Part shown: one piece after another, positions 53,312 through 61,303 of the stretch
Position numbering within the stretch: position 1 is the stretch's first letter
Layout: the number at the start of each line of letters is the position of its first letter
Virus record (IMG/VR): IMGVR_UViG_3300030419_007641
Coordinates: 86,992 to 150,991 of that record
From: a virus
DNA: 64,000 nucleotides
Strand: one strand, 5' to 3'
Translations under genes and position numbers: made by a program
Notes under the pieces: generated by a model
The model's database searches: none
What the model was told of the DNA's origin: nothing
Seen by the model: only the letters and a program-made list of their open reading frames with translations

Positions 53312-53838
53312 TACCAGGTAGGTTTCCAGCGCAATGTCCACGTAGCAAAGTCCTTATCATGCCGAATATACTCTCTATATTTGTCGATAGTTGAAAGATT
53401 ATCAAAACCTTCTACTTTTCTACAATCACAATCATCACTAATAGCTATAGCAAATGGAGTTAGCCCTATTTTTGATGTTAGAATGTTATGACTATTGTCT
53501 TTACACCATAAAATAAACTTTTCGGTAAAATGGTCGTTAGAATCAGGCCATCTATACATCCTTTCCCTAAACATTTCTAAAGTATGGTCGACTAACCACA
53601 TAAAGTTATCTTTAGTTTCACGTGCCCATATAGAGCATTGATGTTTAAAGTAACCTTTGCCCCTTTTTCGTGGTTTTCCTGTAGAAGTCCTAGGTGTTGA
53701 CGGGTGATTTAACGTTTCTTGATCAAAAGCATGCGCTAACATAATAGCGCCTTCGATTTGCATCTTAGATCTCACATGTTGATCACATAAATTATGTGTA
53801 GACTTAATAGGATCCTCGTCAGTTACAAAAATATTCAC
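53308..53838 (-). CDS. Pyrimidine-dimer glycosylase-like family protein (176 aa)
   Basis: The N-terminus MNIFVTDEDPIKSTHNLCDQHV and the HQCSIWARETKDNFMWLVDHT segment match a family of phage proteins annotated by similarity to pyrimidine-dimer DNA glycosylases. It starts with GTG (53838), which restores the family N-terminus exactly. Function is by family resemblance only; it may repair UV damage, which would suit a marine phage. It precedes nothing else on its strand until the convergent protease-like gene. Confidence 0.55.
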   Translation of the reverse strand: MNIFVTDEDPIKSTHNLCDQHVRSKMQIEGAIMLAHAFDQETLNHPSTPRTSTGKPRKRGKGYFKHQCSIWARETKDNFMWLVDHTLEMFRERMYRWPDSNDHFTEKFILWCKDNSHNILTSKIGLTPFAIAISDDCDCRKVEGFDNLSTIDKYREYIRHDKDFATWTLRWKPTWY

Positions 53839-53860
53839 ACTTTATTGTGGTAATGTTCCT

Positions 53861-54508
53861 TTATTTTTGCCAATCATTTACGAATTGATAAAATTCACCT
53901 CTTGTAGCTACATCACCTAAGAAGTCTTCACTCAATCTACTTGTCTTCATTTCACAACCGTCATGTTTAATACCTCTAAGACAAGCGCAAGTGTGAGTAG
54001 CAGATATCATAACAGCAACTCCTTTGTTACCTTCACAGATTTCGTCAATAGCTTTATGAATTTGCATTGTAAGACCTTCTTGAATTTGTGGCCTTCTACC
54101 ATAATGCTCAACAATGCGGTTAAGCTTACTTAATCCAATAACTTTACCTTCCTTAGATGGAATATAAGCTACATGAGCTCTACCGGTAAATGGTAAGTGA
54201 TGATGTGAGCAAAAAGACTTAACAGGAATACCACCTTGAAAGACCATTCCATCGTAACCGTCAGAAGGAAAAGCAGTTACATTAGGTAAATCATTATAAC
54301 ACCCAGCAGCTAAGTCATTTACAAAGGCTTTAGCTACACGTTTAGGGGTATTACTGCTATTAGGATCATTTCGCCAATCGATTCGTAGAGCATCGAGATA
54401 TTTCTCATAAGCTGTAGCTGCATCTTCAATTACTTTAAGTTTTTCTTCTTCTGTTAAAGGCATGTTACCATTTGCGGTGGGTAATTTTGTAATTATAGTA
54501 CGATCCAT
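53861..54508 (-). CDS. folE: GTP cyclohydrolase I
   Basis: A 215-residue FolE. Zinc ligands fit Cys100 and His103 (FCSHHHLPF) and Cys174 (THTCACLRG). GKVIGLSKLNRIVEHY and RRPQIQEGLT match the active site and oligomer core. It converts GTP to dihydroneopterin triphosphate, the first step of 7-deazaguanine synthesis. QueD and QueE lie close by and QueC is at 33825, so the preQ0 route appears complete in this window. TATAAT lies 8 bases before the start. Confidence 0.92.
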   Translation of the reverse strand: MDRTIITKLPTANGNMPLTEEEKLKVIEDAATAYEKYLDALRIDWRNDPNSSNTPKRVAKAFVNDLAAGCYNDLPNVTAFPSDGYDGMVFQGGIPVKSFCSHHHLPFTGRAHVAYIPSKEGKVIGLSKLNRIVEHYGRRPQIQEGLTMQIHKAIDEICEGNKGVAVMISATHTCACLRGIKHDGCEMKTSRLSEDFLGDVATRGEFYQFVNDWQK

Positions 54509-54516
54509 ATAATATA

Positions 54517-54522
54517 ATTATA
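54517..54522 (-). promoter_or_regulatory. TATAAT box before folE
   Basis: A -10-like element on the minus strand, 8 bases before the start at 54508. Confidence 0.45.
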
Positions 54523-54545
54523 TATTCAAATATTAATGTTCAAGA

Positions 54546-54552
54546 CTAAATA
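54546..54552 (+). promoter_or_regulatory. Late promoter box CTAAATA
   Basis: The same GACTAAATA context as at 22954-22962, 6 bases before the ATG at 54559. It is divergent from folE. Confidence 0.55.
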
Positions 54553-54558
54553 TTATAT

Positions 54559-55131
54559 ATGTCAAGGCTATCCCAAAAAAAATTATTAGAAGAGGGTATA
54601 GGGTCTGTACTTAAGGGTGTAGGGCGCGGTGCACTTGCTGGTGCTGGTGCTGCTTTCGATTATTTAGCTCCTCAAGAAGTTAAAACAGAGCTAGGTAGAT
54701 TAAAAGATATAGGCAGTAAAATCGCGAGAGGTTATACGAAGGGAGCTGGTTCTACTCTTAAAAATCTAGATAAAGCTTTAGCGAATGTGGGGTTAATACG
54801 TACCGGTAAGCCTCGTGGTGACATTAAAAAACAAGCTGATGTATCTGTTGCTAGGTTGATCCATGATCCCAATACTAAAAAAGCAATACCTGGGCAAGCT
54901 TTAAAAGACCCGGCTATATTCAAATTTGAAAACGGTGAATACCGGATAATAAAAGCGCCAGGTGTAAGGGTTGATCAAAGACAGCAAAGACAGCAAAAAC
55001 AGCAAAAACAACAACCAGCATCAACTCCAGCTCCAACCCCAGCTCCAACCCCGACACCGGCACCTGGTGTTGTTACATCTAGCTTCTCTCAAAAAGATCT
55101 GCTAAGACAGTTGCAAATAGTCAGAGGCTAA
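54559..55131 (+). CDS. Probable internal head protein with Gly/Ala and Pro/Gln tracts (190 aa)
   Basis: The leader MSRLSQKKLLEEG contains Leu10-Glu-Glu12-Gly, fitting the prohead protease rule. A Gly/Ala-rich stretch (GVGRGALAGAGAAF) follows, then basic helical sequence, a Gln/Arg-rich run near residue 150 and a Pro/Ala/Thr repeat (about 157-175). The function is unknown. A late promoter precedes it, divergent from folE. Confidence 0.55.
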   Translation: MSRLSQKKLLEEGIGSVLKGVGRGALAGAGAAFDYLAPQEVKTELGRLKDIGSKIARGYTKGAGSTLKNLDKALANVGLIRTGKPRGDIKKQADVSVARLIHDPNTKKAIPGQALKDPAIFKFENGEYRIIKAPGVRVDQRQQRQQKQQKQQPASTPAPTPAPTPTPAPGVVTSSFSQKDLLRQLQIVRG

Positions 55132-55220
55132 TTAACTATCCGAGAGAGGGACGAGGGAATCATTTTAAAATCTTCATACTAGTTGATTTTTTTGCAAAAC
55201 CTATTAATATATAATTACGT

Positions 55221-55865
55221 ATGAGCGCTTACACTTCATCAAAACAATTCGAATTAGGATCAACAGCATTTCGTCAATGGAAAGCGGATCATAGTCACTG
55301 CAAATATATTCATGGATATCAACTCAAAACACAACTAACATTTGGTTGCCACAGTCTAGACGATAAAAATTGGTGTGTTGATTTTGGTGGTTTAGATACA
55401 CTTAAAAAAACTCTAAGAAATCAATTTGATCATACTGTCGTTGTTGCTGGAGATGATCCTGCTTTAGAGGCATTTGAGGAATTAAGTGAAAAGGGTATTA
55501 TACAACTTCGAATAATGGTTGAAGGAGTAGGTGTTGAAAAATTTGCAGAATTCGTATTTAAGACAGCTGATGCATTTGTTGATGAAGCTTCAGAAGGTAG
55601 GTGTTTTGTTGTAAAGGCCAAAGTGACGGAGCATGAAGATAATTGGGCTGAATATACAAAAGAGGACAAAGAGGCAGCTAGTAACCATGAATGTTGCCAA
55701 GATACTACAGATACTACAAAACAAGAAACAGATCCAGCACCAGTACCCGAAAATCAGTCTAAGCCGAATAATCCACATCCACAGGCAGGTCGTCAAGGAG
55801 CTAATGTAGGTCCAAATGTAACGCCTGGTAAAGGTAACTGGTTTGCTGGTACATCCTGGGGTTAA
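55221..55865 (+). CDS. queD: QueD-like 6-carboxytetrahydropterin synthase
   Basis: Residues 1-145 match the QueD/PTPS family in the form common in phages: AFRQWKADHSHCKYIHGY holds Cys27 and His31. Later DFGGLDTLKKTL and NQFDHTVVV contain the conserved Asp and His. One expected zinc ligand is changed: the usual HGH reads HGY (31-33). The last 60 residues are a Pro/Asn/Gln-rich tail not needed for the fold. It converts dihydroneopterin triphosphate to 6-carboxytetrahydropterin, between FolE and QueE. Confidence 0.8.
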   Translation: MSAYTSSKQFELGSTAFRQWKADHSHCKYIHGYQLKTQLTFGCHSLDDKNWCVDFGGLDTLKKTLRNQFDHTVVVAGDDPALEAFEELSEKGIIQLRIMVEGVGVEKFAEFVFKTADAFVDEASEGRCFVVKAKVTEHEDNWAEYTKEDKEAASNHECCQDTTDTTKQETDPAPVPENQSKPNNPHPQAGRQGANVGPNVTPGKGNWFAGTSWG

Positions 55866-56594
55866 TTAAGTCCCAAGTACTTTACATATAAATCTTAATA
55901 TTTTACTTCGAGCAATTTCGGAAGTACCGAAGTCAAAAGTGTGTATATTTACCTCTTCACACTTTTTATCATTAAACTTGTTAAAGATATTTCTATAACC
56001 TGATAACTTAATATCAACCTGGTTACAGTCTCCGCAAACAATATATTTGGAATCTCTACCAAATCTAGTTAAAATTGTTGTTAGCTCACCAGCTGATAAA
56101 TTTTGTGCTTCATCAACTATTACTAAGGTTTTATTAAAAGTTAAACCTCTAACGAAATTAACCGGTATGGCATCAATCATTCCTTTATGCTTGAGCATCA
56201 TTGTTGTACCTTGGTTAGTAATTTCTGTAACTTTTTCAAGCAGGGGTATAGCATAAGGAGAGAATTTATCGTCTACCTCACCAGGTAAGGACCCCAAACT
56301 TTTCTCTGCAGATTCCACTATAGATCTTATATAAACTAGTCTATCATATTGTTCATCCTTTAAGAGCTCTAGACCAGCATATACGGCTATATATGTTTTC
56401 ATACTTCCTGCAGGACCATCAACAAAAGCTATTTTTGTATCTTTATGTTTTATACATCGATAAAACTCCTTATGTTTAGGATTAAAATAAAAGGGCTTTT
56501 TAATATGAAAGTCTAAAAGCCAATTATCCTGAAATGTTTCATCGAGGTTATCTACAGTAACCTCCCGACGCCTTCGGGCCGTTTTAGTACTCAT
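55866..56594 (-). CDS. phoH: PhoH-like ATPase
   Basis: A 242-residue P-loop ATPase. Walker A is GPAGSMKT (60-67), where most relatives have GxAGTGKT, and Walker B is VIVDEAQN (158-165). The VYIRSIVESAEKSLGSLPGE segment and a late CGDCNQVDIK segment are typical of PhoH. PhoH genes are common in marine phages; the role is uncertain (RNA metabolism or phosphate response). It is convergent with queD, with no gap, and its start faces queE. Confidence 0.88.
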   Translation of the reverse strand: MSTKTARRRREVTVDNLDETFQDNWLLDFHIKKPFYFNPKHKEFYRCIKHKDTKIAFVDGPAGSMKTYIAVYAGLELLKDEQYDRLVYIRSIVESAEKSLGSLPGEVDDKFSPYAIPLLEKVTEITNQGTTMMLKHKGMIDAIPVNFVRGLTFNKTLVIVDEAQNLSAGELTTILTRFGRDSKYIVCGDCNQVDIKLSGYRNIFNKFNDKKCEEVNIHTFDFGTSEIARSKILRFICKVLGT

Positions 56595-56629
56595 GTATTA
56601 TTATTTAGTTGAAAAACACCATTATTAGC

Positions 56630-56635
56630 TATAAT
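56630..56635 (+). promoter_or_regulatory. TATAAT box before queE
   Basis: A -10-like element 6 bases before the ATG at 56642. This spacing matches other TATAAT sites here and supports that start. Confidence 0.4.
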
Positions 56636-56641
56636 ATGTTA

Positions 56642-57397
56642 ATGGATTGTGATAAAGAAACTTTAATAGTATCTGATGATAAGGCATTTTATACACTAGA
56701 AGGTGAAGGTGAATATGTAGGTGAACCTTCTGTGTTTTTTAGATTGTCTATGTGTAATCTAACATGTCAAGGGTTTGCTTCAGAAGATTCGCCTTATGGA
56801 TGTGATTCATATATTTCTTGGTCTGTTAAAAACAAAATGACTTTTAACGAAATATTTGAATTCATGAAAGAAAACAAATTTATTGAAAAACTTAAAGCTA
56901 ATGCAATTCTAAAAATAACAGGTGGCGAGCCACTAATTCAACAAAAACAATTACTAAAATTTATAGAAGTATTTATCGATAAATATTGTTTTATTCCACG
57001 AATTGATTTTGAAACTAATGCTACATTAATGCCGGATAAGAGGTGGAAAGAAGAATATAGAGCTACATTTACTACATCACCAAAATTAACTACCAATGGA
57101 GATCCTGAAGAAAGATCTTATAAGCCTGAAGTATTAAAGTGGCATTCTGATAATGGATCCGGATTTAAGTTTGTTATTGCTACATCTGAAGACATAGAGG
57201 AAATTTGGCGCAAATATGTCGAAGATGATAAGGGTATTAATGTACCTTTAGATCGTATTTGGTTTATGCCATGTTGTGGTAGCAGGAAAGAACATGTAGA
57301 GAAGGCAGTTGCAGTAGCAGAGTATGCTAAAGCTATGAATGTAAAATTCTCACCCAGATTGCATCTGTTAATTTGGGATATGGCATTAAAAGTTTAA
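56642..57397 (+). CDS. queE: QueE-like 7-carboxy-7-deazaguanine synthase (radical SAM)
   Basis: About 251 residues. Cys38 and Cys42 (SMCNLTCQG) and a third Cys54 after an inserted loop would bind the iron-sulphur cluster. GGEPL (94-98) is the SAM-binding motif, and DFETNATLMP and TTSPKL match QueE. The third step of preQ0 synthesis converts 6-carboxytetrahydropterin to CDG. The Cys spacing (x3 then x11) differs from the usual x3, x2 but resembles other phage forms. I chose ATG 56642; ATG 56636 or TTG 56609 are alternatives. Confidence 0.85.
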   Translation: MDCDKETLIVSDDKAFYTLEGEGEYVGEPSVFFRLSMCNLTCQGFASEDSPYGCDSYISWSVKNKMTFNEIFEFMKENKFIEKLKANAILKITGGEPLIQQKQLLKFIEVFIDKYCFIPRIDFETNATLMPDKRWKEEYRATFTTSPKLTTNGDPEERSYKPEVLKWHSDNGSGFKFVIATSEDIEEIWRKYVEDDKGINVPLDRIWFMPCCGSRKEHVEKAVAVAEYAKAMNVKFSPRLHLLIWDMALKV

Positions 57398-57398
57398 A

Positions 57399-58202
57399 AT
57401 GAATGAGTTTGATATAGTTATTGCAGTTGGTCCAAATGATGTTGATTATGTACACAATCAAATTAAGTGTACCAAAAAAAATATTGTTGGTTATAGGAAT
57501 ATTTACCTTATTCCCTATGATCCTACTTTTAAAATAGAGGGCTGCACTACTATTGCAGAGATAGAATTTCCATTTTCTAAGCAAACAGTAGCTCAATATC
57601 ACGGTAAATTAGAACGTAATGGTTGGTACTTGCAGCAATTGCTAAAGCTTTATGCAGGTATTATAATTCCAGGTATACTAGATAGGTATTTAGTTATTGA
57701 TAGCGATACATACTTTGTAAAACCAACTTCATTTATTACTAGTGATAATAAATGTTTATATTCACATGGTAGTGATATTCATGGTCCATATTTTGATCAT
57801 ATGAAGCGGTTACATCCCTCTCTAAAGAGAGTAAATTACTCTGGTATATGTCATCATATGATGTTTGAAACAAAATATGTAGAGGAAATGTTCAGCTTAA
57901 TTGAGGGTAATAAATCATCAGTACCATTTTATAAAATATTTTTAGAATGTGTAGATAAGGATGATTTTACATTATCCGGAGCCTCTGAATATGAAATATA
58001 TCTTAACTATATGTTATTATATCACCCGGAATCTATTGAGATACGCTTTTTACCGAACGTGGAAGCTCGATTTAATAGAAACGGTAATCAAGATCCGGAT
58101 TGGAAAAAAAAGGCTCGCTTAACGTTAGGTGAAGATCTTGCAAATAGCCCCCCTAAAGAATGTGAAGGTCATAATTTTATCTCTTGCCATTGGTATAACT
58201 AA
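57399..58202 (+). CDS. Glycosyltransferase-like protein (DxD type)
   Basis: A 267-residue protein with a GT-A pattern: DIVIAVGPNDVDYV at the N-terminus and DRYLVIDSDTYFVKPTSF near residue 100, where Asp-Ser-Asp would bind metal and nucleotide sugar. Later, SGASEYEIYLNYML and an aromatic HNFISCHWYN end follow. It resembles DUF6492-type glycosyltransferases. It is the first gene of the right-hand glycan cassette and starts one base after queE stops. Confidence 0.7.
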   Translation: MNEFDIVIAVGPNDVDYVHNQIKCTKKNIVGYRNIYLIPYDPTFKIEGCTTIAEIEFPFSKQTVAQYHGKLERNGWYLQQLLKLYAGIIIPGILDRYLVIDSDTYFVKPTSFITSDNKCLYSHGSDIHGPYFDHMKRLHPSLKRVNYSGICHHMMFETKYVEEMFSLIEGNKSSVPFYKIFLECVDKDDFTLSGASEYEIYLNYMLLYHPESIEIRFLPNVEARFNRNGNQDPDWKKKARLTLGEDLANSPPKECEGHNFISCHWYN

Positions 58203-58218
58203 CACATATATATATATT

Positions 58219-58977
58219 ATGAGAATTGCATTTTCAGGGACTGGTAATAGTGGTAAATCAACTCTTTTAAAGAGCTTTATGTATACTTGGGATAATTATA
58301 CCACTCCTAAAGAAACATATAGAGACGTTATTACTGAGGAAAATTTACAGCATTCATCTAACACTACAACAGATACCCAAGAAAAAATCCTAAATTTTAT
58401 GATTGATCAGCTTCAATTAAATGATAAGGATGATAAAATAGCTTATGATAGATGCCCATTAGATAATATTGCTTATTCAATGTGGTGTCATGATAAAGGC
58501 ATTAAAGGATTTACAAAACAATTTGTAACTAAACAAATTGCTCTTATGAGAGAGTCAATGAGACATCTAGATATTGTTTTTTTATGTAGATTTGATGAAA
58601 AGCAAGCCGTTGAAGATGATGGATTTAGAGACACTGATATTAACTTTATTAAAGAGGTAGATAATATTTTTTATTCTTTATATAATCAATATATTCAAAA
58701 TCCAGAAGCAGATATATTTTTCCCTGCTGGTGATACCCCTTGTATATTACCGTTGCCAAATGATCAGCAACAACGTATTGATTTAATTGCAGAGTATATT
58801 GCACCGGGTGGTGACTTAATTAGTGATGAAGAATCAATTCTAAATCCTAATAATTTAAACGAATTGGAGGCATTAGTTAGGGAGCAAAAGGCTGCACTCG
58901 AACAAGAAGAACGTGAAAAGGAATTGCAAAGAAAGTTTGGACTACCTGATGGAGGTTATCCACCAATAACGTTATGA
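58219..58977 (+). CDS. P-loop nucleotide/nucleoside kinase-like protein (252 aa)
   Basis: Walker A is GTGNSGKST (residues 7-15). A DRCPLDNIAYSMW segment near 85 and IVFLCRFDEK near 125 are typical of deoxynucleoside/nucleotide kinases and NadR-type ribosylnicotinamide kinases. The C-terminal 45 residues form a charged coiled coil (ELEALVREQKAALEQEERE). I start it at the ATG 58219 rather than an in-frame codon inside the previous gene. The substrate is not readable from sequence. Confidence 0.7.
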   Translation: MRIAFSGTGNSGKSTLLKSFMYTWDNYTTPKETYRDVITEENLQHSSNTTTDTQEKILNFMIDQLQLNDKDDKIAYDRCPLDNIAYSMWCHDKGIKGFTKQFVTKQIALMRESMRHLDIVFLCRFDEKQAVEDDGFRDTDINFIKEVDNIFYSLYNQYIQNPEADIFFPAGDTPCILPLPNDQQQRIDLIAEYIAPGGDLISDEESILNPNNLNELEALVREQKAALEQEEREKELQRKFGLPDGGYPPITL

Positions 58978-59807
58978 GTGAGAGTATAGGTATAGGAATT
59001 ATTACCTGTGATCGGCCTGATTTTTTTACAAAATGTAGGGATTCTATAGATGATAATTCCTATAATCATATTGTTGTCGTAAATGATGGTAATGATGATG
59101 TGGTTAATCCTAGAGCACCAGTTATTAAAACCGGGGGTAGAGAAGGAGTAGGTAAGGGTAAAAATAAAATTTTAAAGTATCTATATGAAAAGGGGTGCGA
59201 TTATATGTTCTTATTAGAGGATGATATGATAATGCTAGATAATTCTGTTTTTACAAAATACATACAAGCACATAAGGCATCCGGAATACATCATTTTAAC
59301 TATGGGCCCGGCTCCCCGTTTAATAGAAAGCAAACTATTGAAAATTTTGACCTACACAACAGACACGAGTTAGATCAACATTCAGAACCAAATCCTCGTT
59401 TAATTGTAGATTATAAAGATATAAAAATTTCTTTATTTACACATACTGTGGCTATGTTTTCCTTTTTTACAAGAGAAGTAATAGATAAAGCAGGTTATAT
59501 TGACGAAGAATTTTATAATGCCTGGGAACATGTAGATCATACATACAGAATAATTAAAGAGCAAATGCATCCACCTTTTTGGTATTTTGCTGATATATAT
59601 GACAGTCATAAGTATATGACTGAAGCTCCAGATGCTATTGATAAGTCTTCTATTGCTGGTGACTCTGAACAATGGAAAAAGAATGTATATGGGGGTAGAG
59701 AAATTTATAAACGAAAACATGGACACTATCCTAATATGCCCCCGCATACAACTAAAGAAGAAGTTTTACAAACCTTAAAACAGATTAAAAATGATTATTC
59801 CAAATAG
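58974..59807 (+). CDS. Glycosyltransferase, GT2-like (277 aa)
   Basis: IGIGIITCDRPDFFTKC at the N-terminus, HIVVVNDGND, GVGKGKNKILKYLYEKGCDYMFLLEDDMIML (near residues 58-88, with an acidic metal site) and a late NAWEHVDHTYRI acidic catalytic region identify a GT2-type enzyme. The start overlaps the kinase stop by four bases. It probably adds a sugar to a phage or host glycan. Confidence 0.75.
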   Translation: MSESIGIGIITCDRPDFFTKCRDSIDDNSYNHIVVVNDGNDDVVNPRAPVIKTGGREGVGKGKNKILKYLYEKGCDYMFLLEDDMIMLDNSVFTKYIQAHKASGIHHFNYGPGSPFNRKQTIENFDLHNRHELDQHSEPNPRLIVDYKDIKISLFTHTVAMFSFFTREVIDKAGYIDEEFYNAWEHVDHTYRIIKEQMHPPFWYFADIYDSHKYMTEAPDAIDKSSIAGDSEQWKKNVYGGREIYKRKHGHYPNMPPHTTKEEVLQTLKQIKNDYSK

Positions 59808-60561
59808 CTGTATATTTTATTTAGTAAATGACCAAGAAATACATATTAAAAGGCTAGAAGATAGCCTAAGATGTCTTAAGAACAATTTTTTAAGACAGTA
59901 TCCATATCCTGTTGTATTTGGTCATGAAGGTATTTCCAGCCCAACTAAGGCTAGAATTCGAAACGCTGCTCCGGAAAATTGTTATTTTCATAAAGTAAAC
60001 TTTTCCTTACCATCTTATAGTCAAGATATAAAAGATAAAATTCCAGAAAAGTTTAAAGGTCATTGGGATGATAATGCATTTTTCTCAATGGGATATAGGC
60101 ATATGTGTAGATTATTTTCCGGAGGACTCTACGAGGATAAATTTTTTAATAACGTTAAATACCTAATGCGTCTAGATTGTGATTCATATATTACCAGTGA
60201 AGTTTCAGTAGACCCATTTAAAGTTATGGCAGATAAGCAAGGTATTTATGGTTATGTTGGGGAAGAGGAAGATATGGATTATGTTATTGAAGGACTATTT
60301 GACTTTGTAGAAAAAGTTTTACCAACAGATAAAAATCTTCAATATAATAAAATGTATCAAACACATTTTTTTATTGAAGACTGTGAATGGTTTCGATCAG
60401 ATCCATATATGAGCTATTTTAAAGAAATAGACAAAACAGGTAACATTTATATTAAAAGATGGGGTGATGCACCTATAAAATATCAAGGTGTTATGAGACT
60501 AGTACCAAAAGAAAAGCGCATCAAATTTCATTTACCATATAGACACGGAGGTGATTTATGA
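59791..60561 (+). CDS. GT15-like (Kre2/Mnt1-type) mannosyltransferase homologue (256 aa)
   Basis: The central segment FFSMGYRHMCRLFSG followed by a KYLMRLDCDSYIT segment matches the pattern of fungal alpha-1,2-mannosyltransferases of family GT15 (GYRHMCRF...SG; E/D-x-D metal site). IYGYVGEEEDMDYVIEGL also fits. The family is best known from fungi. It overlaps the previous gene by 17 bases and the next by four, so it is an integral part of the operon. Confidence 0.65.
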   Translation: MIIPNSCIFYLVNDQEIHIKRLEDSLRCLKNNFLRQYPYPVVFGHEGISSPTKARIRNAAPENCYFHKVNFSLPSYSQDIKDKIPEKFKGHWDDNAFFSMGYRHMCRLFSGGLYEDKFFNNVKYLMRLDCDSYITSEVSVDPFKVMADKQGIYGYVGEEEDMDYVIEGLFDFVEKVLPTDKNLQYNKMYQTHFFIEDCEWFRSDPYMSYFKEIDKTGNIYIKRWGDAPIKYQGVMRLVPKEKRIKFHLPYRHGGDL

Positions 60562-61301
60562 AAATAGCTGTGTTGGTTCCTACAAGAGAGAGAATGAATA
60601 ACAGACTTACTCTGTTATTTTCTATATTAACTACTGTCAACAATATTGATAATGTTAATATATATTATGGTGTAGATAAGGATGATCCTACGTTAGATAC
60701 TATTAAAAGAGTTGCATCAGCTATACCAGCTCTTAAAATTGTAGAAATTGATAATAAAAATAAGTTTTTGGGCCTGGGTATATTATGGAATAAGTTAGTA
60801 AAGGCTTCTAATGAGGAAATTATATCTATGATAGGTGATGATATGGTATTTAAAACGCCTGGATGGGATACAATGCTACTTGAAGAATTTAATAACATGC
60901 CCAAAGATAAAATTCAAGCTATACATTGCAATGATGACTACCATGGTGCAAAATTAGCTGTTAATTTATTCTGTCATAGAAAATATGTTGATGTGCTGGG
61001 TTATTTTATGAGAGAGGAATTTTTAATCAATTGGGTTGATCAATGGCTACATCAAACGTTTTCTGCATTTGGCAGATTAAAATATAGAGATGATATTATG
61101 ATCGAGCACAGACACTGGGTATTTGGTAAAACCCCTAGAGATAATACAGCTGAAAGAATGAATAATGCTAATGGTGGGAGCGAGGTAATAAGTGATAAAT
61201 TATGGCACGAATTAGTAGATGAGAGAATTAGCGATGTTAAAAAACTTAGTAAATATTTAAACATGGAACCCGACTGGGGTAAGGTTGATACTGGGACGTA
61301 A
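60558..61301 (+). CDS. Glycosyltransferase, GT2-like (247 aa)
   Basis: KIAVLVPTRERMNNRL at the N-terminus, YYGVDKDDPTLDTI and IISMIGDDMVFKTPGWD (paired Asp near residue 95) mark a GT-A enzyme. A NWVDQWLHQTFSAFGRL segment provides the later acidic residue, followed by IMIEHRHWVFGKTPRD. It overlaps the GT15-like gene by four bases. The acceptor is unknown. Confidence 0.75.
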   Translation: MKIAVLVPTRERMNNRLTLLFSILTTVNNIDNVNIYYGVDKDDPTLDTIKRVASAIPALKIVEIDNKNKFLGLGILWNKLVKASNEEIISMIGDDMVFKTPGWDTMLLEEFNNMPKDKIQAIHCNDDYHGAKLAVNLFCHRKYVDVLGYFMREEFLINWVDQWLHQTFSAFGRLKYRDDIMIEHRHWVFGKTPRDNTAERMNNANGGSEVISDKLWHELVDERISDVKKLSKYLNMEPDWGKVDTGT

Positions 61302-61303
61302 AA

